Positions 34,498-44,334 of a stretch of DNA of 64,000 bases are shown here, one piece after another; within the stretch, counting starts at the first letter, position 1; every line of letters begins with the position of its first letter. Origin of the DNA: Paenibacillus peoriae KCTC 3763 (GTDB lineage Bacteria; Bacillota; Bacilli; Paenibacillales; Paenibacillaceae). Where the stretch lies: positions 124,001-188,000 of the forward strand of contig NZ_AGFX01000018.1 in NCBI RefSeq assembly GCF_000236805.1, written 5' to 3'. The position numbers and the translations under genes were made by a program. Under the pieces are notes generated by a model. The model saw nothing but the letters and a program-made list of their open reading frames with translations. It had not been told where the DNA came from and did no database searches.

Positions 34498-34680
34498 TTA
34501 GTGGTTAATATCGCATTTATTCAAGATGAATGAAATTTGATTTTCCAGTCGATGAATGGCTTCCCTGGATGCCTGGTCGTTAGCACCTTGTTCCTGAAGT
34601 GCAGCGAGCTCCTGCTTGAGCTGGTGAAGATCCTGCCCTGCATTAGCGCAGTTGTAGTTACTCTCGAGATTGTCAATCAT
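34498..34680 (-). CDS. Small coiled-coil hypothetical protein
   Basis: 60 residues, mostly helical with heptad-like Leu spacing (LHQLKQELAALQEQG and IHRLENQISFIL). It has two Cys but no metal motif. A well-placed GGAGG seven bases before the ATG and the terminator at its 3' end support a real gene. It is reminiscent in size of Spo0E-type or YwqH-like small helical proteins, but the Spo0E SQELD motif is absent. Function unknown. Confidence 0.65.
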   Translation of the reverse strand: MIDNLESNYNCANAGQDLHQLKQELAALQEQGANDQASREAIHRLENQISFILNKCDINH

Positions 34681-34748
34681 CCGATGTCCTCCATTTCGTT
34701 AGGTATACGTCCTTATTATGGAGAATTGATTCCTCCTTATTCAGCATA

Positions 34749-34776
34749 TTGTTTTATTTCAAACAAAGGCTATAAT
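34749..34776 (+). promoter_or_regulatory. Sigma-A promoter for the homocysteine methyltransferase gene
   Basis: TTGTTT (34749-34754), a 16-base spacer and TATAAT (34771-34776), 63 bases before the ATG. The space is too short for an S-box or T-box leader. Confidence 0.6.
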
Positions 34777-34838
34777 ATAAGGAATTAATTCCAACCTGAA
34801 CAGTGGGTTAAATAGAACAGACGAGCAGGAGGGTCCAC

Positions 34839-35786
34839 ATGAATCCGATACAACATATACTGGACAAATATCCGGTAATCGTGCTGGATGGCGCAATGGC
34901 GACCGAGTTGGAACGTCATGGGCATGATCTGAACGATAGCTTATGGTCAGCGAAAATACTTCATGAGCACCCGGAGGCGATCAAGCGTGTACATAGGGAT
35001 TATTTTGAAGCTGGCGCAGACTGCGCGATTACGGCGAGCTATCAGGCCACCGTCGAAGGCTATGTTCAACGGGGGATGAGCGAAAATGAGGCGCTGGAGT
35101 TGATTCAGTCATCGGTGCGGATTGCTGTGCAGGCACGGGATGAATTTTGGGCCGAAGCTGCGACTGCGGCCAATCAGCAGCATCGTCCCAAGCCGCTGGT
35201 CGCGGCCTCTGTCGGACCCTACGGGGCGTTTTTGGCGGATGGCTCCGAATATCGCGGTGATTACAAGTTGAGCGAAGAGCAGCTTGTCGAGTTTCACAGA
35301 CCGCGAATGAAGGCTCTCATTGAGGCTGGGGCGGATATCTTGGCTTGTGAAACGATACCCTGTCTGGTCGAAGCCAAGGCCATTGCCCGATTGCTGAAGG
35401 AGTTTCCCGGCACATATGCCTGGATCAGCTTTAGTGCAAAGGACGGCCAGCACATCAGTAATGGCGAATCTGTCGCGGCGTGCGCTGAATGGCTGAATGA
35501 GTATGAGCAGGTGGCTGCTGTAGGGATCAACTGCACTTTGCCGAAGTTCATTCCATCACTTATTCAGGGAATTCGTAGCCATACGGATAAGCCTGTGGTG
35601 GTGTACCCCAATCTGGGGGAGGAATATGACCCGGTCACCAAAACATGGCACGGCACCACTTGTACAGAGACGTTTGGGCAGAGTGCCCGCCACTGGTATG
35701 AAGCAGGAGCCCGTCTGATTGGCGGCTGTTGCCGGACTCAGCCGCAGGATATTAAAGAAATAGTGGCATGGTCGAGAGAAGTATAA
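34839..35786 (+). CDS. mmuM: Homocysteine S-methyltransferase
   Basis: 315 residues, (betaine/S-methylmethionine) homocysteine methyltransferase TIM barrel. It transfers a methyl group, usually from S-methylmethionine, to homocysteine to form methionine. The zinc ligands are visible as GINC (near residue 230) and GGCCRTQP at the C-terminus. The N-terminal LDGAMATELERHGHDLN is the family start. GGAGG precedes ATG 34839. It is monocistronic. Confidence 0.93.
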   Translation: MNPIQHILDKYPVIVLDGAMATELERHGHDLNDSLWSAKILHEHPEAIKRVHRDYFEAGADCAITASYQATVEGYVQRGMSENEALELIQSSVRIAVQARDEFWAEAATAANQQHRPKPLVAASVGPYGAFLADGSEYRGDYKLSEEQLVEFHRPRMKALIEAGADILACETIPCLVEAKAIARLLKEFPGTYAWISFSAKDGQHISNGESVAACAEWLNEYEQVAAVGINCTLPKFIPSLIQGIRSHTDKPVVVYPNLGEEYDPVTKTWHGTTCTETFGQSARHWYEAGARLIGGCCRTQPQDIKEIVAWSREV

Positions 35787-35845
35787 ATGGGGGCAAGCTT
35801 AGGGGGTTATTCATAAGGAGCCTCCCTTGATTGTCCTGAAAGAAC

Positions 35846-35904
35846 AAGCAGGCTGAGCCAAGTTGTACTCCAGCAATGGAGAGCTTGGTTCAGCCTGCTT
35901 TGTT
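35846..35904. terminator. Bidirectional terminator
   Basis: Arms AAGCAGGCTGAGCCAAG (35846-35862) and CTTGGTTCAGCCTGCTT (35884-35900) with one wobble, between convergent genes. Confidence 0.85.
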
Positions 35905-35925
35905 TGCTGCCTTTGTTCATTCAAG

Positions 35926-38211
35926 TCAGCTTTCTGCCAAGCGTTCCAGCAATGCATCACCATTGCGGCTGACTCGAATATAGGCGTAATGGGCGTTCTG
36001 TTCAACAGTACGTCCGGTTCCTTCGGGAATGAAATAATTCTCAATACCGTACTGAATTCGGGAACCATCCCACTGCCCGTTCAAGACAATCTCATGATTG
36101 GCAAGCTTTTCACCATCCTGGTACAGGCGATTAGCGATGTATACTCCTTGGCTACCCGGCGAGAGGACGACTTTAACCTTGCCTCGCTTCCAATCTTTCT
36201 CCTGAAGAGGTGTCATTGAAGAAGAAGGTGGGGTAGAAATATCGTAATTGAGTATAACGTAATCGCCTTGCAGCACGGAACGCGGGTCTACAGGAGCCAG
36301 CTTGAGCTTAACGGAAGCACCTGTGGCGAGTAAGGTTTCGTTCCTGACGGTTTGATAGCTAATGATGCCCAGTTGCAGCACGATAACGATAGTGATGAGT
36401 AGCGGACTTAGACGCATAAAGCTAAAGCTGCGATGATCAGCCTCGGATGCTGCCTTGCCACTATGAGACGTCCGGAGATCCAGCCACCAGGTAATGCCGA
36501 ATGCAATGACGCCCAGCAGCGCCAGCGTAAACGACTTATACAATAGCGTCCACAATAAGTCATAGTATTTGAAGCCGATAAAAATAAACCAGAATACGAT
36601 GCTCATTATGGCGGCCGATTTTTGTTTTAGACGCATAAAGGCGAAGACCATCCCTGTAACAACCACAAGATAAAAAATGTTAATCAGCATATAAGAGTGT
36701 GGAAAGACATCCTCGAAAAACGTCGCCCAAAGCAGGAACAACAAGCTGAAAAATAATGAGCTATTTCGGAGGTGTTCTTTCAACTCTGTCTTGAAGATAA
36801 AATAACTTATCCCATACAACACGGTCCCATACAACACGGCATTGACGAAGAAGAGAGAAAAGATAATGAACTCATAGGTCCAGTTCCAACGCTCCCATTC
36901 CTGAAACTGCTGAAATAAAATGGTCGCCAGATTCAGATTCACAAAGGCGTAGGCAAAAAATAGCTGCCGTTTCCCTATGGAGCGAAACCATCCCGCGATA
37001 GAAACGATCAGATACAGCACCGAAAGCAACGTCTGATCTGACCATACAATGGCCACCCAGCCTGTAATATAGCTGATCGTCAGCAGAGTATAACGTATCA
37101 CAGAATCCAGCTTGGATTCCGGAATAACAATCATCGAAAGCATAAGCAGCAAGGACACACCCAACAGTACATATTCGGTGTGATTTACATTCGCGGTAAT
37201 GGTAATCAGTCCGATCAGAGATATACTGCCGATCAGCACTCCGACCATCTTGATCATGCGGGATACGGTTTTGCTGATCCATTCGCTGCCGCGTTCCTCA
37301 GGAACTGCTGTTTCAGCCGCCGATGCACTCAGGTCTGGGGACGATTTGTCCAAGCGGTTTAAATAACGGAAAAACCAGACATTACCCGTCAGCAGCAGCG
37401 CCACAAAAATTAAACCAAAAACAAAGAACAGAGAAGAGGAATACGCCTCTGCCAGTTCGATAAATTTAAAGACAGCAAAGGCGGAGGCTGCCAATGCATT
37501 CAAGGTCAGCAGCGTTTTGCTTAGTCGAATCTTAATGAATATATAAAATCCAATAGCAATCACAGCGATACACGGTATGTTCATGACAAGACCATATTTG
37601 TCCAATGCAAAAGAATTAGTCATGGTCAGCAAGGCTATATGGAATACGATAAAGCTTATATATTTTAACGGTATAGAGCTTAGACGGCGCAGGAACGTGA
37701 ATAGAAACAACCCCAGATTGACCAGTGCGAACACCCCGGCTATGGACAGTGATTCCAGGTCGCTATAGGACGCGCTTTGCATCGTCGGGTAGAAATAAAG
37801 CCATATGCCGAGGTGGATCAGTACATAGGACAGCACATAAAAAGGGTTGTAACGGGTAATCCAACTGAGTAGCAGAGCCGGAACGGACCAAATCAAGAAC
37901 AACCCGTAGCTGTCCGCATGGGAATTGTAAATTTGACCGAGCAACGACACGGAGACGCCAAAGGCTATACAGCCGGCCACCAGAAATATATTGGACAGAA
38001 AAGCTTGTTGACCGGGAATGGCGCGTATACGTGCAAATACAAAGGACAAGCCATAAAACAGAACAATAAGCGCAGCAGCCAGCACAATTTTGACCGTCCG
38101 ATCCAGGCCCCCCCAATTAGAGGCAAAGAAATAAATGATCGCGGCCAGTACCAGTGAGATGCCAAGCAGATAGCCCGTACGTATCGCATTGAATCGCAGC
38201 ATGAAGTTCAC
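35926..38211 (-). CDS. DUF2157/GDYxxLxY-domain membrane protein
   Basis: 761 residues with about 18-20 hydrophobic segments. The N-terminal part is DUF2157-like (IIYFFASNWGGLDRTVKI). The C-terminal extracytoplasmic domain holds the name-giving motif GDYVILNYDI near residue 655, followed by a beta-rich region ending with YAYIRVSRNGDALLERL. Function is unknown in the family; it is probably an envelope protein. The GTG at 38211 follows AGGAAAGG closely; ATG 38202 is an alternative start. Confidence 0.82.
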   Translation of the reverse strand: MNFMLRFNAIRTGYLLGISLVLAAIIYFFASNWGGLDRTVKIVLAAALIVLFYGLSFVFARIRAIPGQQAFLSNIFLVAGCIAFGVSVSLLGQIYNSHADSYGLFLIWSVPALLLSWITRYNPFYVLSYVLIHLGIWLYFYPTMQSASYSDLESLSIAGVFALVNLGLFLFTFLRRLSSIPLKYISFIVFHIALLTMTNSFALDKYGLVMNIPCIAVIAIGFYIFIKIRLSKTLLTLNALAASAFAVFKFIELAEAYSSSLFFVFGLIFVALLLTGNVWFFRYLNRLDKSSPDLSASAAETAVPEERGSEWISKTVSRMIKMVGVLIGSISLIGLITITANVNHTEYVLLGVSLLLMLSMIVIPESKLDSVIRYTLLTISYITGWVAIVWSDQTLLSVLYLIVSIAGWFRSIGKRQLFFAYAFVNLNLATILFQQFQEWERWNWTYEFIIFSLFFVNAVLYGTVLYGISYFIFKTELKEHLRNSSLFFSLLFLLWATFFEDVFPHSYMLINIFYLVVVTGMVFAFMRLKQKSAAIMSIVFWFIFIGFKYYDLLWTLLYKSFTLALLGVIAFGITWWLDLRTSHSGKAASEADHRSFSFMRLSPLLITIVIVLQLGIISYQTVRNETLLATGASVKLKLAPVDPRSVLQGDYVILNYDISTPPSSSMTPLQEKDWKRGKVKVVLSPGSQGVYIANRLYQDGEKLANHEIVLNGQWDGSRIQYGIENYFIPEGTGRTVEQNAHYAYIRVSRNGDALLERLAES

Positions 38212-38287
38212 GTACCTTTCCTGTTGGTTTGATGCCTATTATAGCGTTGAAAGGGCTGGGAACCAAGTGCAAATTAGGATCAGGTCA

Positions 38288-38325
38288 TAAAAAAGGAGAG
38301 CCACCGGCATACGGTTGTTCTCCTT
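38288..38325 (-). terminator. Rho-independent terminator (minus strand)
   Basis: AAGGAGA and TCTCCTT arms with an inner CCG/CGG stem; T6 follows on the minus strand. It closes the AraC gene of the rhamnose locus. Confidence 0.75.
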
Positions 38326-38369
38326 CGTCTGTTCTTCGCTTGTTCTCCATTTTTGTTGTAGGACACCAG

Positions 38370-39266
38370 TTAAGCGTTCGCGGTACGAATCTCTTGCCGG
38401 GACTGGTGCCGAAAGCGATACTCACGTGGCGGAATTCCCGCTATTTTCTTAAATGCCTTGGAGAAGGTGGACATATCGGTATAACCGATGGATTGGGCAA
38501 TGATTGACAAGTTGTAAGTCGTCTTCTCCAGTAATCTTTTGGCTTCGTTAATCTTGAGGTTTTGCAAATACTTGGCGGGGGAGATAAGGAAGGTAGAATG
38601 GAATTTACGTGAAAAATGGGCACGATCCACCCCTACATGCTCGGCAATTTGTTCAATGGTAATGCGGTCACAGTAATGCATATCAATGTAATCCTTCCCC
38701 TGCTGGAGCCAATAATCAGAGCCTGCAAGGCTGCGAAGCGCGTCAGACGTGTTCCGGGACAGCTCCTCGAAAATCTGATGGAGTGTAATCAGGCGGGCTA
38801 GATCGCTGCCCTGTCTGCTGCTGTCATGTACAATGGAAAACAGGTTGGAGATAAGTTCGAGAATTTCCTCGCTCACCGCGTTAGCCATAAAAGGTGAAGA
38901 AGGCTTAATTCCGATCCGTTCCAGTAGCGCCAGGGACTTCGGTCCTTCAAAGGCAATCCATACCTTTTGCAGCGGATTCTCTCGATCCGTGTAATATTCA
39001 TGTGCGTGATGCGGAAAGAAACAGAATAAATCGGACTTTTGGACACGATACCTTTTGTACTGATAAATAAACTCTGCCTGGCCTTCAAGCACAAAATTGA
39101 AATAAAAATAGGGCACAGCCTTAGGGCCTACATGACAGCTGGTTTTCGAAATATCCATCCCGAGTCGGACTGGCCATATGGCACTGGATTTTTCCAGTTC
39201 GGTAGCTGTGAAGTAATGGTCTTCCACGATGTCGAAGTGATCTTCATTTTTTACTTTTTTCATCAT
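38370..39266 (-). CDS. AraC-family regulator of the rhamnose locus
   Basis: 298 residues. An N-terminal cupin-like sensing domain (YFYFNFVLEGQAEFIYQYK ... CFFPHHAHEYYTD) and a C-terminal double HTH (ITIEQIAEHVGVDRAHFSRKF and LSIIAQSIGYTDMSTFSKAF). It lies 196 bases downstream of rhaD on the same strand, after a terminator, so it likely has its own promoter. By position it is the probable rhamnose-responsive activator (inference). Confidence 0.85.
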   Translation of the reverse strand: MMKKVKNEDHFDIVEDHYFTATELEKSSAIWPVRLGMDISKTSCHVGPKAVPYFYFNFVLEGQAEFIYQYKRYRVQKSDLFCFFPHHAHEYYTDRENPLQKVWIAFEGPKSLALLERIGIKPSSPFMANAVSEEILELISNLFSIVHDSSRQGSDLARLITLHQIFEELSRNTSDALRSLAGSDYWLQQGKDYIDMHYCDRITIEQIAEHVGVDRAHFSRKFHSTFLISPAKYLQNLKINEAKRLLEKTTYNLSIIAQSIGYTDMSTFSKAFKKIAGIPPREYRFRHQSRQEIRTANA

Positions 39267-39393
39267 ACGTCACCTCTCCTTTGGTGGAGATAAGGGGATT
39301 TTGAGTATATTGTATATAAAGGAAAGAATAATTACAAGTTAATTCATAGGAATTTGGGGTTATTAAGAAGGTAATGGGCCCGATAGGAATGAC

Positions 39394-39436
39394 AAAAGCC
39401 CCATGGCCTGCTGGAGACAAGCCGTGGAGCCTTTTT
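39394..39436 (-). terminator. Rho-independent terminator (minus strand)
   Basis: AAAAGCCCCATGGC and GCCGTGGAGCCTTTTT form an imperfect stem with a U-tract downstream of rhaD. Confidence 0.75.
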
Positions 39437-39462
39437 AGTTGAACCGATAAGCTTACTTATGC

Positions 39463-40308
39463 TTATACGTTTAGAATTCCTTTTCTTGGAGTAACGCTAA
39501 AGGCTTTGGCCAGATCGGCCAATTCCTGATCCGTAATCCGTTGCTGAATATCATGGTGAGCAATGAGCATATAAATTTGCGCTGCCTTTTCAATCGTTTC
39601 AATCAGGCCAAACGCTTCATCAATGGAGCTGCCTGTTCCGAAAATACCGTGATGAGGCCATAATACAGCGTGATGATCCTTCATTTTCTTTGCCGTTTCG
39701 CGGCCAATTTCACTGGAGCCCGGCACCATCCAAGGAATCACACCGATACCATCCGGAAAGACGACGATACATTCGGTACACATTTCCCACAGGGTTTTGG
39801 TGAACTGGTTTTCATCCAGACTATGAATGAATGTCATCGCAATGACATGGGTGGCATGATTATGAATCACGACACGATGGTTAGGATCAACCTTCAAGCG
39901 CTCAATATGACTCATAAAATGCGAAGGCAATTCGCTGGTAGGAACCGCATCATGCTTGAGGCCCCACAAGAGTTCCAGCTGTTCTCCATCCTGGGAGACA
40001 CGAAGGACACCCAGATTGGCTTCAGGATCAGCAATGACGTTCTTAAAATATTTGCCTGATCCGGTGACGATAAAATATTTGCCAGCCAGCTCATTCACAG
40101 GAAAGGCAGGCTTGATCGTACGGATAACCTGATGGATATCCATATATTTTGCAACTTCGGCTTCATCCAGAATATAGCTGACATTTCCTCCGTTGCGTTC
40201 ATCCCAGCCGAATTTCCACATGTTTTGTGTAATCTCCGCCATCTCGCGAACGAATGGGATATCGAGCCCCGATTTTCGTTCTTTTTGATTCTCCAGCACA
40301 GTAGTCAT
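39463..40308 (-). CDS. rhaD: Rhamnulose-1-phosphate aldolase
   Basis: 281 residues, class II aldolase fold. It splits L-rhamnulose 1-phosphate into dihydroxyacetone phosphate and L-lactaldehyde. [10 protein letters not shown] (phosphate loop), [10 protein letters not shown] (Zn-binding His pair) and [17 protein letters not shown] (third His) are visible. It is the third gene of the rhaB-rhaA-rhaD operon, 67 bases after rhaA. The length matches E. coli RhaD (274). Confidence 0.95.
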   Translation of the reverse strand: MTTVLENQKERKSGLDIPFVREMAEITQNMWKFGWDERNGGNVSYILDEAEVAKYMDIHQVIRTIKPAFPVNELAGKYFIVTGSGKYFKNVIADPEANLGVLRVSQDGEQLELLWGLKHDAVPTSELPSHFMSHIERLKVDPNHRVVIHNHATHVIAMTFIHSLDENQFTKTLWEMCTECIVVFPDGIGVIPWMVPGSSEIGRETAKKMKDHHAVLWPHHGIFGTGSSIDEAFGLIETIEKAAQIYMLIAHHDIQQRITDQELADLAKAFSVTPRKGILNV

Positions 40309-40375
40309 GGATGATCTCTCCCTTTGTATAATATAAAATACAAGCTTATCAATGCAGTAGTTACCGTTTTAGCAG

Positions 40376-41632
40376 TTATCGTTTCAACAGTACTTGTTGT
40401 TCATAATCTTTCGCTTCGGTCAGCCATTCCTCACGAACAGGAACACCGTTTTGAGCGCAATAGTAATCCCATACGGCACCGAACGGATACGATTTAAATT
40501 CCTCAACCAGAGCAAGGCGAGTCGTGAAGTCTCTTTCCTGCTCTGCCTTTTTTAGCTCTTCAATCGGTTCCAGCATGGCGCGAAGCAGTGCTTTGATGGT
40601 GTTGCGTGTACCGATGACCCATGCGGCCACATGGTTGATGCTGCCATCAAAGAAATCAAGGCCGATGTGAGTTCGGGAAAGTAAATCCCCGCGAACCAGC
40701 TCACGGGCAATGTCGAGCAATTCGTCGTCCATGGTCACGACATGGTCGCTGTCCCAACGAACCGGTCTGCTGACGTGGAGCAATAATTGATCGGTGAACA
40801 TGAGCACGGACGACAGTTTGTTCGAGATGACCTCCGTTGGATGGAAGTGGCCGGCATCGAGACAGATGGATTTGCCGCGTGTCAGGGCGTAGCCCATATA
40901 GAACTCATGTGAGCCGACAACATAGCTTTCCGAACCGATGCCAAACAGCTTGCTTTCAACCGCATCAATGTTGTATTGTTCGCTGATTTGCTCGCTGAAA
41001 ATCTCGTCCAGCGCATCGCGCAGCCGTTCTCTTGGAGCCAGACGGTCAACCGGGGCATCCTTATAACCATCTGGCATCCAGTGATTTGTAACACATGGCT
41101 GACCGAGTTCCTTGCCAAAATACTCGGCAATTCTGCGTGATTTTTTACAGTGTGTGATCCAGAAATCACGAATTTCCGGGTCCTGATGGCTCAATGTGAA
41201 GCCGTCCTCCGCTTTGGGATGGGAGAAGAGGGTTGGATTAAAATCAAGCCCAAGCCCTTGCTGTTTGGCCCATTCTACCCAGTTCTGAAAATGGCGTGGC
41301 TCCAGTTGATCCAAATCTACCTGCTCTGTCGTATCCGCATAGATCGCGTGCAGATTGACCTTATGCTGACCTGGAATGAGCGCCAGGGCTTTTTCCAAAT
41401 CCTGACGCAGCTCAGCTGGCGTTCCTGCTCTGCCCGGGTAGCTGCCCGTTACCGCAATTCCTCCGCTCAGCTGTTTGTCTTTAAACAGGAATCCCTGTAC
41501 ATCGTCTCCCTGCCAGCAGTGTAGTGATATTTTGATCTCTGAAAGCTTGCGTAAAACGTCATCCACTTGAATACCGTGGTGGGCATACAGCTTTTTCGCT
41601 TCGTTATAACTGGCTTCAATGGCTTCGTTCAT
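40376..41632 (-). CDS. rhaA: L-rhamnose isomerase
   Basis: 418 residues, full length. It isomerises L-rhamnose to L-rhamnulose with Mn/Zn. [13 protein letters not shown] near residue 35 is the family N-terminal signature, and [19 protein letters not shown] and [20 protein letters not shown] hold metal ligands. It lies 15 bases downstream of rhaB, with a tight operon layout. Confidence 0.96.
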   Translation of the reverse strand: MNEAIEASYNEAKKLYAHHGIQVDDVLRKLSEIKISLHCWQGDDVQGFLFKDKQLSGGIAVTGSYPGRAGTPAELRQDLEKALALIPGQHKVNLHAIYADTTEQVDLDQLEPRHFQNWVEWAKQQGLGLDFNPTLFSHPKAEDGFTLSHQDPEIRDFWITHCKKSRRIAEYFGKELGQPCVTNHWMPDGYKDAPVDRLAPRERLRDALDEIFSEQISEQYNIDAVESKLFGIGSESYVVGSHEFYMGYALTRGKSICLDAGHFHPTEVISNKLSSVLMFTDQLLLHVSRPVRWDSDHVVTMDDELLDIARELVRGDLLSRTHIGLDFFDGSINHVAAWVIGTRNTIKALLRAMLEPIEELKKAEQERDFTTRLALVEEFKSYPFGAVWDYYCAQNGVPVREEWLTEAKDYEQQVLLKR

Positions 41633-41647
41633 GGCTTTACTCCTTTA

Positions 41648-43126
41648 TTAAGATATTTGAGTAGTGGACATGGTTTGTCTCTTGAGGTGTTCCCAGCGAT
41701 CCAGCACTTCTTTCGAGCCCTCCAACACTTGCGGCTTATAGAGGCGAGTCGGGAAGGATCGGGCAATGACTCTGCCAGCATCTTTGAGGTCTTCAAGGGC
41801 ACCGGAGCTGATTAATTGCACGATAATATTACCGATAGCTGTAGATTCAGAAGGACCTGCCTGAACCTCAATTTCCAAAAGATCGGCTGTTAGCTGGCAT
41901 AGTAATTCGTTGTTAGCGCCTCCACCGACAATGTGCAATTTGGCAACCGTCTCGTCTGTTAAGCGTTGCAGCTCATGTAAGGCATCCCGGTAGCTTAAGG
42001 CCAGACTGTCAAAAATACAGCGGGCAAGCGCACCCGGTGTCCGGGGGATAGGCTGCCCCGTGTCTTCGCAGAATCGCTGAATTTCAAGGGTCATACTATC
42101 TGGATTCAAGAATGAGGACTGGTTGCAGAGGACGAGACTGGCAAACGGTGTCTCTGCTGAAGCCAGTTGGGCCAATTCGGCAAAGCTGTGTGCGGAGCCA
42201 CCCTCTCTTCTCACCTCCTGAATCATCCACAAGCCCATAATATTTTTCAGAAAACGGTACGTACCGTAAGCGCCCCACTCATTGGTATAGTTCGCCTGCA
42301 TGGCTGCTTTGGTATTTAAGGCCTCGGATCGTTCCATTCCCAATAGTGACCACGTTCCGCTGCTAATATAAGCCCAGGATTCCTCCCGCTGTGATGGAAC
42401 ACCTGCAACAGCCGATGCGGTATCGTGCGTAGGCACAAGAATGATCTGACAGTCTGGAAGATCGTACTTTTGAACAAGCTCTGGCAAAAGGGAACCCAGA
42501 ACCCGCCCAGGCTCGGCAAGCTCTGAAAATTGATTGCGCCGAAGCTGGAGCAGGGACAGCAGGTCTTCATCAAACTCCCGGGAGTTCACATTGAGAAGCT
42601 GCATCGTGGATGCATTTGTCATTTCATTGACCATAATGCCTGTAAGGAGGTAGTACAGATAATCAGGAACCATCAATATTTTATCCGCCTGGGCAAGCTG
42701 TTCCCGATCATGAACGAACAGTTGATACAACGTATTAAAGTTGAGTTCCTGAATGCCTGTTTTCTCATATACATCTTCTCGACTGATGAGCTGATGCAGC
42801 CTGTCGGGCGCGTGGAGGGTGCGTGCATCGCGGTAAGCGTATACCTCATGAATGCGGTTGCCTTCCTTATCAAGCAGCACGTAATCTACAGCCCATGTAT
42901 CAATGCCGAGCGTACAGGAATGAATCCCGTTCTGTTTAGCTTTTTGCAAGCCCTGAATAATCTCTTCCAACAGATCGTCGATATTCCAGTAATCATGTCC
43001 GTCCCTTTCGGTAAAGGAGTTGTTGAAACGATGAAGCTCTTGCAAGTGAAGCTGGCCGCCTTCCAGAGTTGCACTCACGAGTCTTCCGCTTGAAGCTCCA
43101 ATATCAACAGCAAGATAATTATTCAT
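41648..43126 (-). CDS. rhaB: Rhamnulokinase
   Basis: 492 residues, FGGY carbohydrate kinase. It phosphorylates L-rhamnulose with ATP. YLAVDIGASSGRLV is the first phosphate loop, GIDTWAVDYVLLD and PTHDTASAVAGVPSQ the sugar/ATP domain motifs, and HIVGGGANNELLCQLTAD the adenosine-binding loop. ATG 43126 is chosen with GGAG seven bases upstream; TTG 43132 is the alternative. It is the first gene of the operon, preceded by a 10-bp inverted repeat at 43201-43237. Confidence 0.95.
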   Translation of the reverse strand: MNNYLAVDIGASSGRLVSATLEGGQLHLQELHRFNNSFTERDGHDYWNIDDLLEEIIQGLQKAKQNGIHSCTLGIDTWAVDYVLLDKEGNRIHEVYAYRDARTLHAPDRLHQLISREDVYEKTGIQELNFNTLYQLFVHDREQLAQADKILMVPDYLYYLLTGIMVNEMTNASTMQLLNVNSREFDEDLLSLLQLRRNQFSELAEPGRVLGSLLPELVQKYDLPDCQIILVPTHDTASAVAGVPSQREESWAYISSGTWSLLGMERSEALNTKAAMQANYTNEWGAYGTYRFLKNIMGLWMIQEVRREGGSAHSFAELAQLASAETPFASLVLCNQSSFLNPDSMTLEIQRFCEDTGQPIPRTPGALARCIFDSLALSYRDALHELQRLTDETVAKLHIVGGGANNELLCQLTADLLEIEVQAGPSESTAIGNIIVQLISSGALEDLKDAGRVIARSFPTRLYKPQVLEGSKEVLDRWEHLKRQTMSTTQIS

Positions 43127-43200
43127 ATCCAATCTCCTAGCATGGATAAAATCCCGGCAGCCTGAAAGTCTGCCTTTAATTTCTTAACTAACTCCATACT

Positions 43201-43237
43201 ACTTCCGTTTATCTGTGTAGTCAACAGAAACGGAAGT
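43201..43237. promoter_or_regulatory. Inverted repeat upstream of rhaB, candidate operator
   Basis: ACTTCCGTTT (43201-43210) and AAACGGAAGT (43228-43237) with further CTGT/ACAG pairing inside. It sits between an AT-rich promoter-like region (about 43250-43290) and the rhaB ribosome site. It could be a sugar-regulator site or an mRNA hairpin. Confidence 0.5.
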
Positions 43238-43422
43238 GTATTTTTTGGTTTTATTTTTGTTTTTAAAATTATATATAAAATTAAATGTTGTTTTGTGTGT
43301 GTTTTTGTTTTTTACGATCTGTTTTCTACCATATAAGTACCTTAAATAGACGGTGATGCGCTTTACTGATTTTCAAATTGTGGAAGGTTATTCAGGTGAC
43401 GCTATCTGTATGAAAAATAGTC

Positions 43423-43451
43423 TTGAAACCGCCAGCCAGAGGGTGTAGTAT
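43423..43451 (+). promoter_or_regulatory. Sigma-A promoter of the xpt-pbuX leader
   Basis: TTGAAA (43423-43428), a 17-base spacer and TAGTAT (43446-43451). Transcription would start just before the purine aptamer. Confidence 0.65.
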
Positions 43452-43471
43452 ACAAGGTATCAATTTCATAT

Positions 43472-43544
43472 GACTCGTATAATATTGGGGATATGGCCCA
43501 AAAGTTTCTACCGGATGACCACTGCAATCGTCCGACTATGAGTG
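43472..43544 (+). promoter_or_regulatory. Purine riboswitch, guanine class
   Basis: P1 arms ACTCGT and ATGAGT enclose the conserved core: ATAAT, ATATGG, GTTTCTACC and CCGACTATGAG. The P2/P3 stems carry TTGGGG/CCCAA and GGATGACC/TCGTCC. The C in GACTATG (T in adenine riboswitches) marks guanine/hypoxanthine specificity. It precedes xpt, the classic location. A terminator hairpin at 43614 is the expression platform. Confidence 0.95.
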
Positions 43545-43613
43545 ATAGCGCATCGGCTTCGGATGAATGCGGACATTTATTTGTGCCCCAATCCGTCAAG
43601 GGACGATAACCCC

Positions 43614-43662
43614 AAGGACAGGCTTCACTTGAGAAACAACTCAAGGGAGCCGGTCCTTTTTT
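43614..43662 (+). terminator. Riboswitch-controlled terminator
   Basis: AAGGAC-GGCT-CTTGAG pairs with CTCAAG-GAGCC-GTCCTT and runs into TTTTTT. It is formed when purine is bound, stopping transcription before xpt. Confidence 0.85.
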
Positions 43663-43716
43663 GGTTTTGGCAGATTTTATTCTATTTTTAAGTACAAAAG
43701 GAGCGATATCGGCGTA

Positions 43717-44334
43717 ATGAAAGCTTTGGAGGAACGTATTCGTCAAGAAGGTCAGATTTTATCCGACACCGTATTAAAGGTAGATTCTTTTTTGAATCAT
43801 CAGGTGGATACAGCGTTGGCATTGGAAATTGGCAAGGAATTCGCACGTTTGTTCGGCAGTGCCCCGATTACCAAGGTGCTTACGATTGAAGCCAGTGGTA
43901 TTCAATTTGCGATGGCTACAGCTATTGCCTTGGGTGTCCCGTTCATTTATGCAAAGAAAAAGAAGGCAATCACGTTGAGTGAGCAGGTATACTTCGCTGA
44001 GGTTCATTCGTTCACACGGCAGGAAACCTATCAGGTGAGCATTTCCCAAAAATATCTGGATGCCAGCGACCATGTGCTGATCGTGGATGATTTTCTAGCT
44101 ACTGGCGCAGCCTTGGTTGGGCTTACGGATATTGTGAAGGAAGCGGGAGCGGAGCTGGCCGGAGTGGGCTGCGTCATCGAGAAGAGCTTTCAGGAAGGTC
44201 GCGGGCTATTGGAGCAAAGAGGCATTGCTGTGCGTTCTCTTGCGCGTATCGCTTCCATGGCACCAGGCGAGGTTCATTTTATAGAGGAAGCTGATGTTGT
44301 GATTCCTCCTGTTAAGGAGAATGTGGGATGTTAA
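43717..44334 (+). CDS. xpt: Xanthine phosphoribosyltransferase
   Basis: 205 residues. It makes XMP from xanthine and PRPP for purine salvage. KVDSFLNHQVD, TIEASGIQFA and the PRPP loop HVLIVDDFLATGAA (about residues 122-135) match Xpt throughout. AAAGGAG lies about 13 bases before ATG 43717. It overlaps pbuX by seven bases and is under the guanine riboswitch. Confidence 0.97.
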   Translation: MKALEERIRQEGQILSDTVLKVDSFLNHQVDTALALEIGKEFARLFGSAPITKVLTIEASGIQFAMATAIALGVPFIYAKKKKAITLSEQVYFAEVHSFTRQETYQVSISQKYLDASDHVLIVDDFLATGAALVGLTDIVKEAGAELAGVGCVIEKSFQEGRGLLEQRGIAVRSLARIASMAPGEVHFIEEADVVIPPVKENVGC

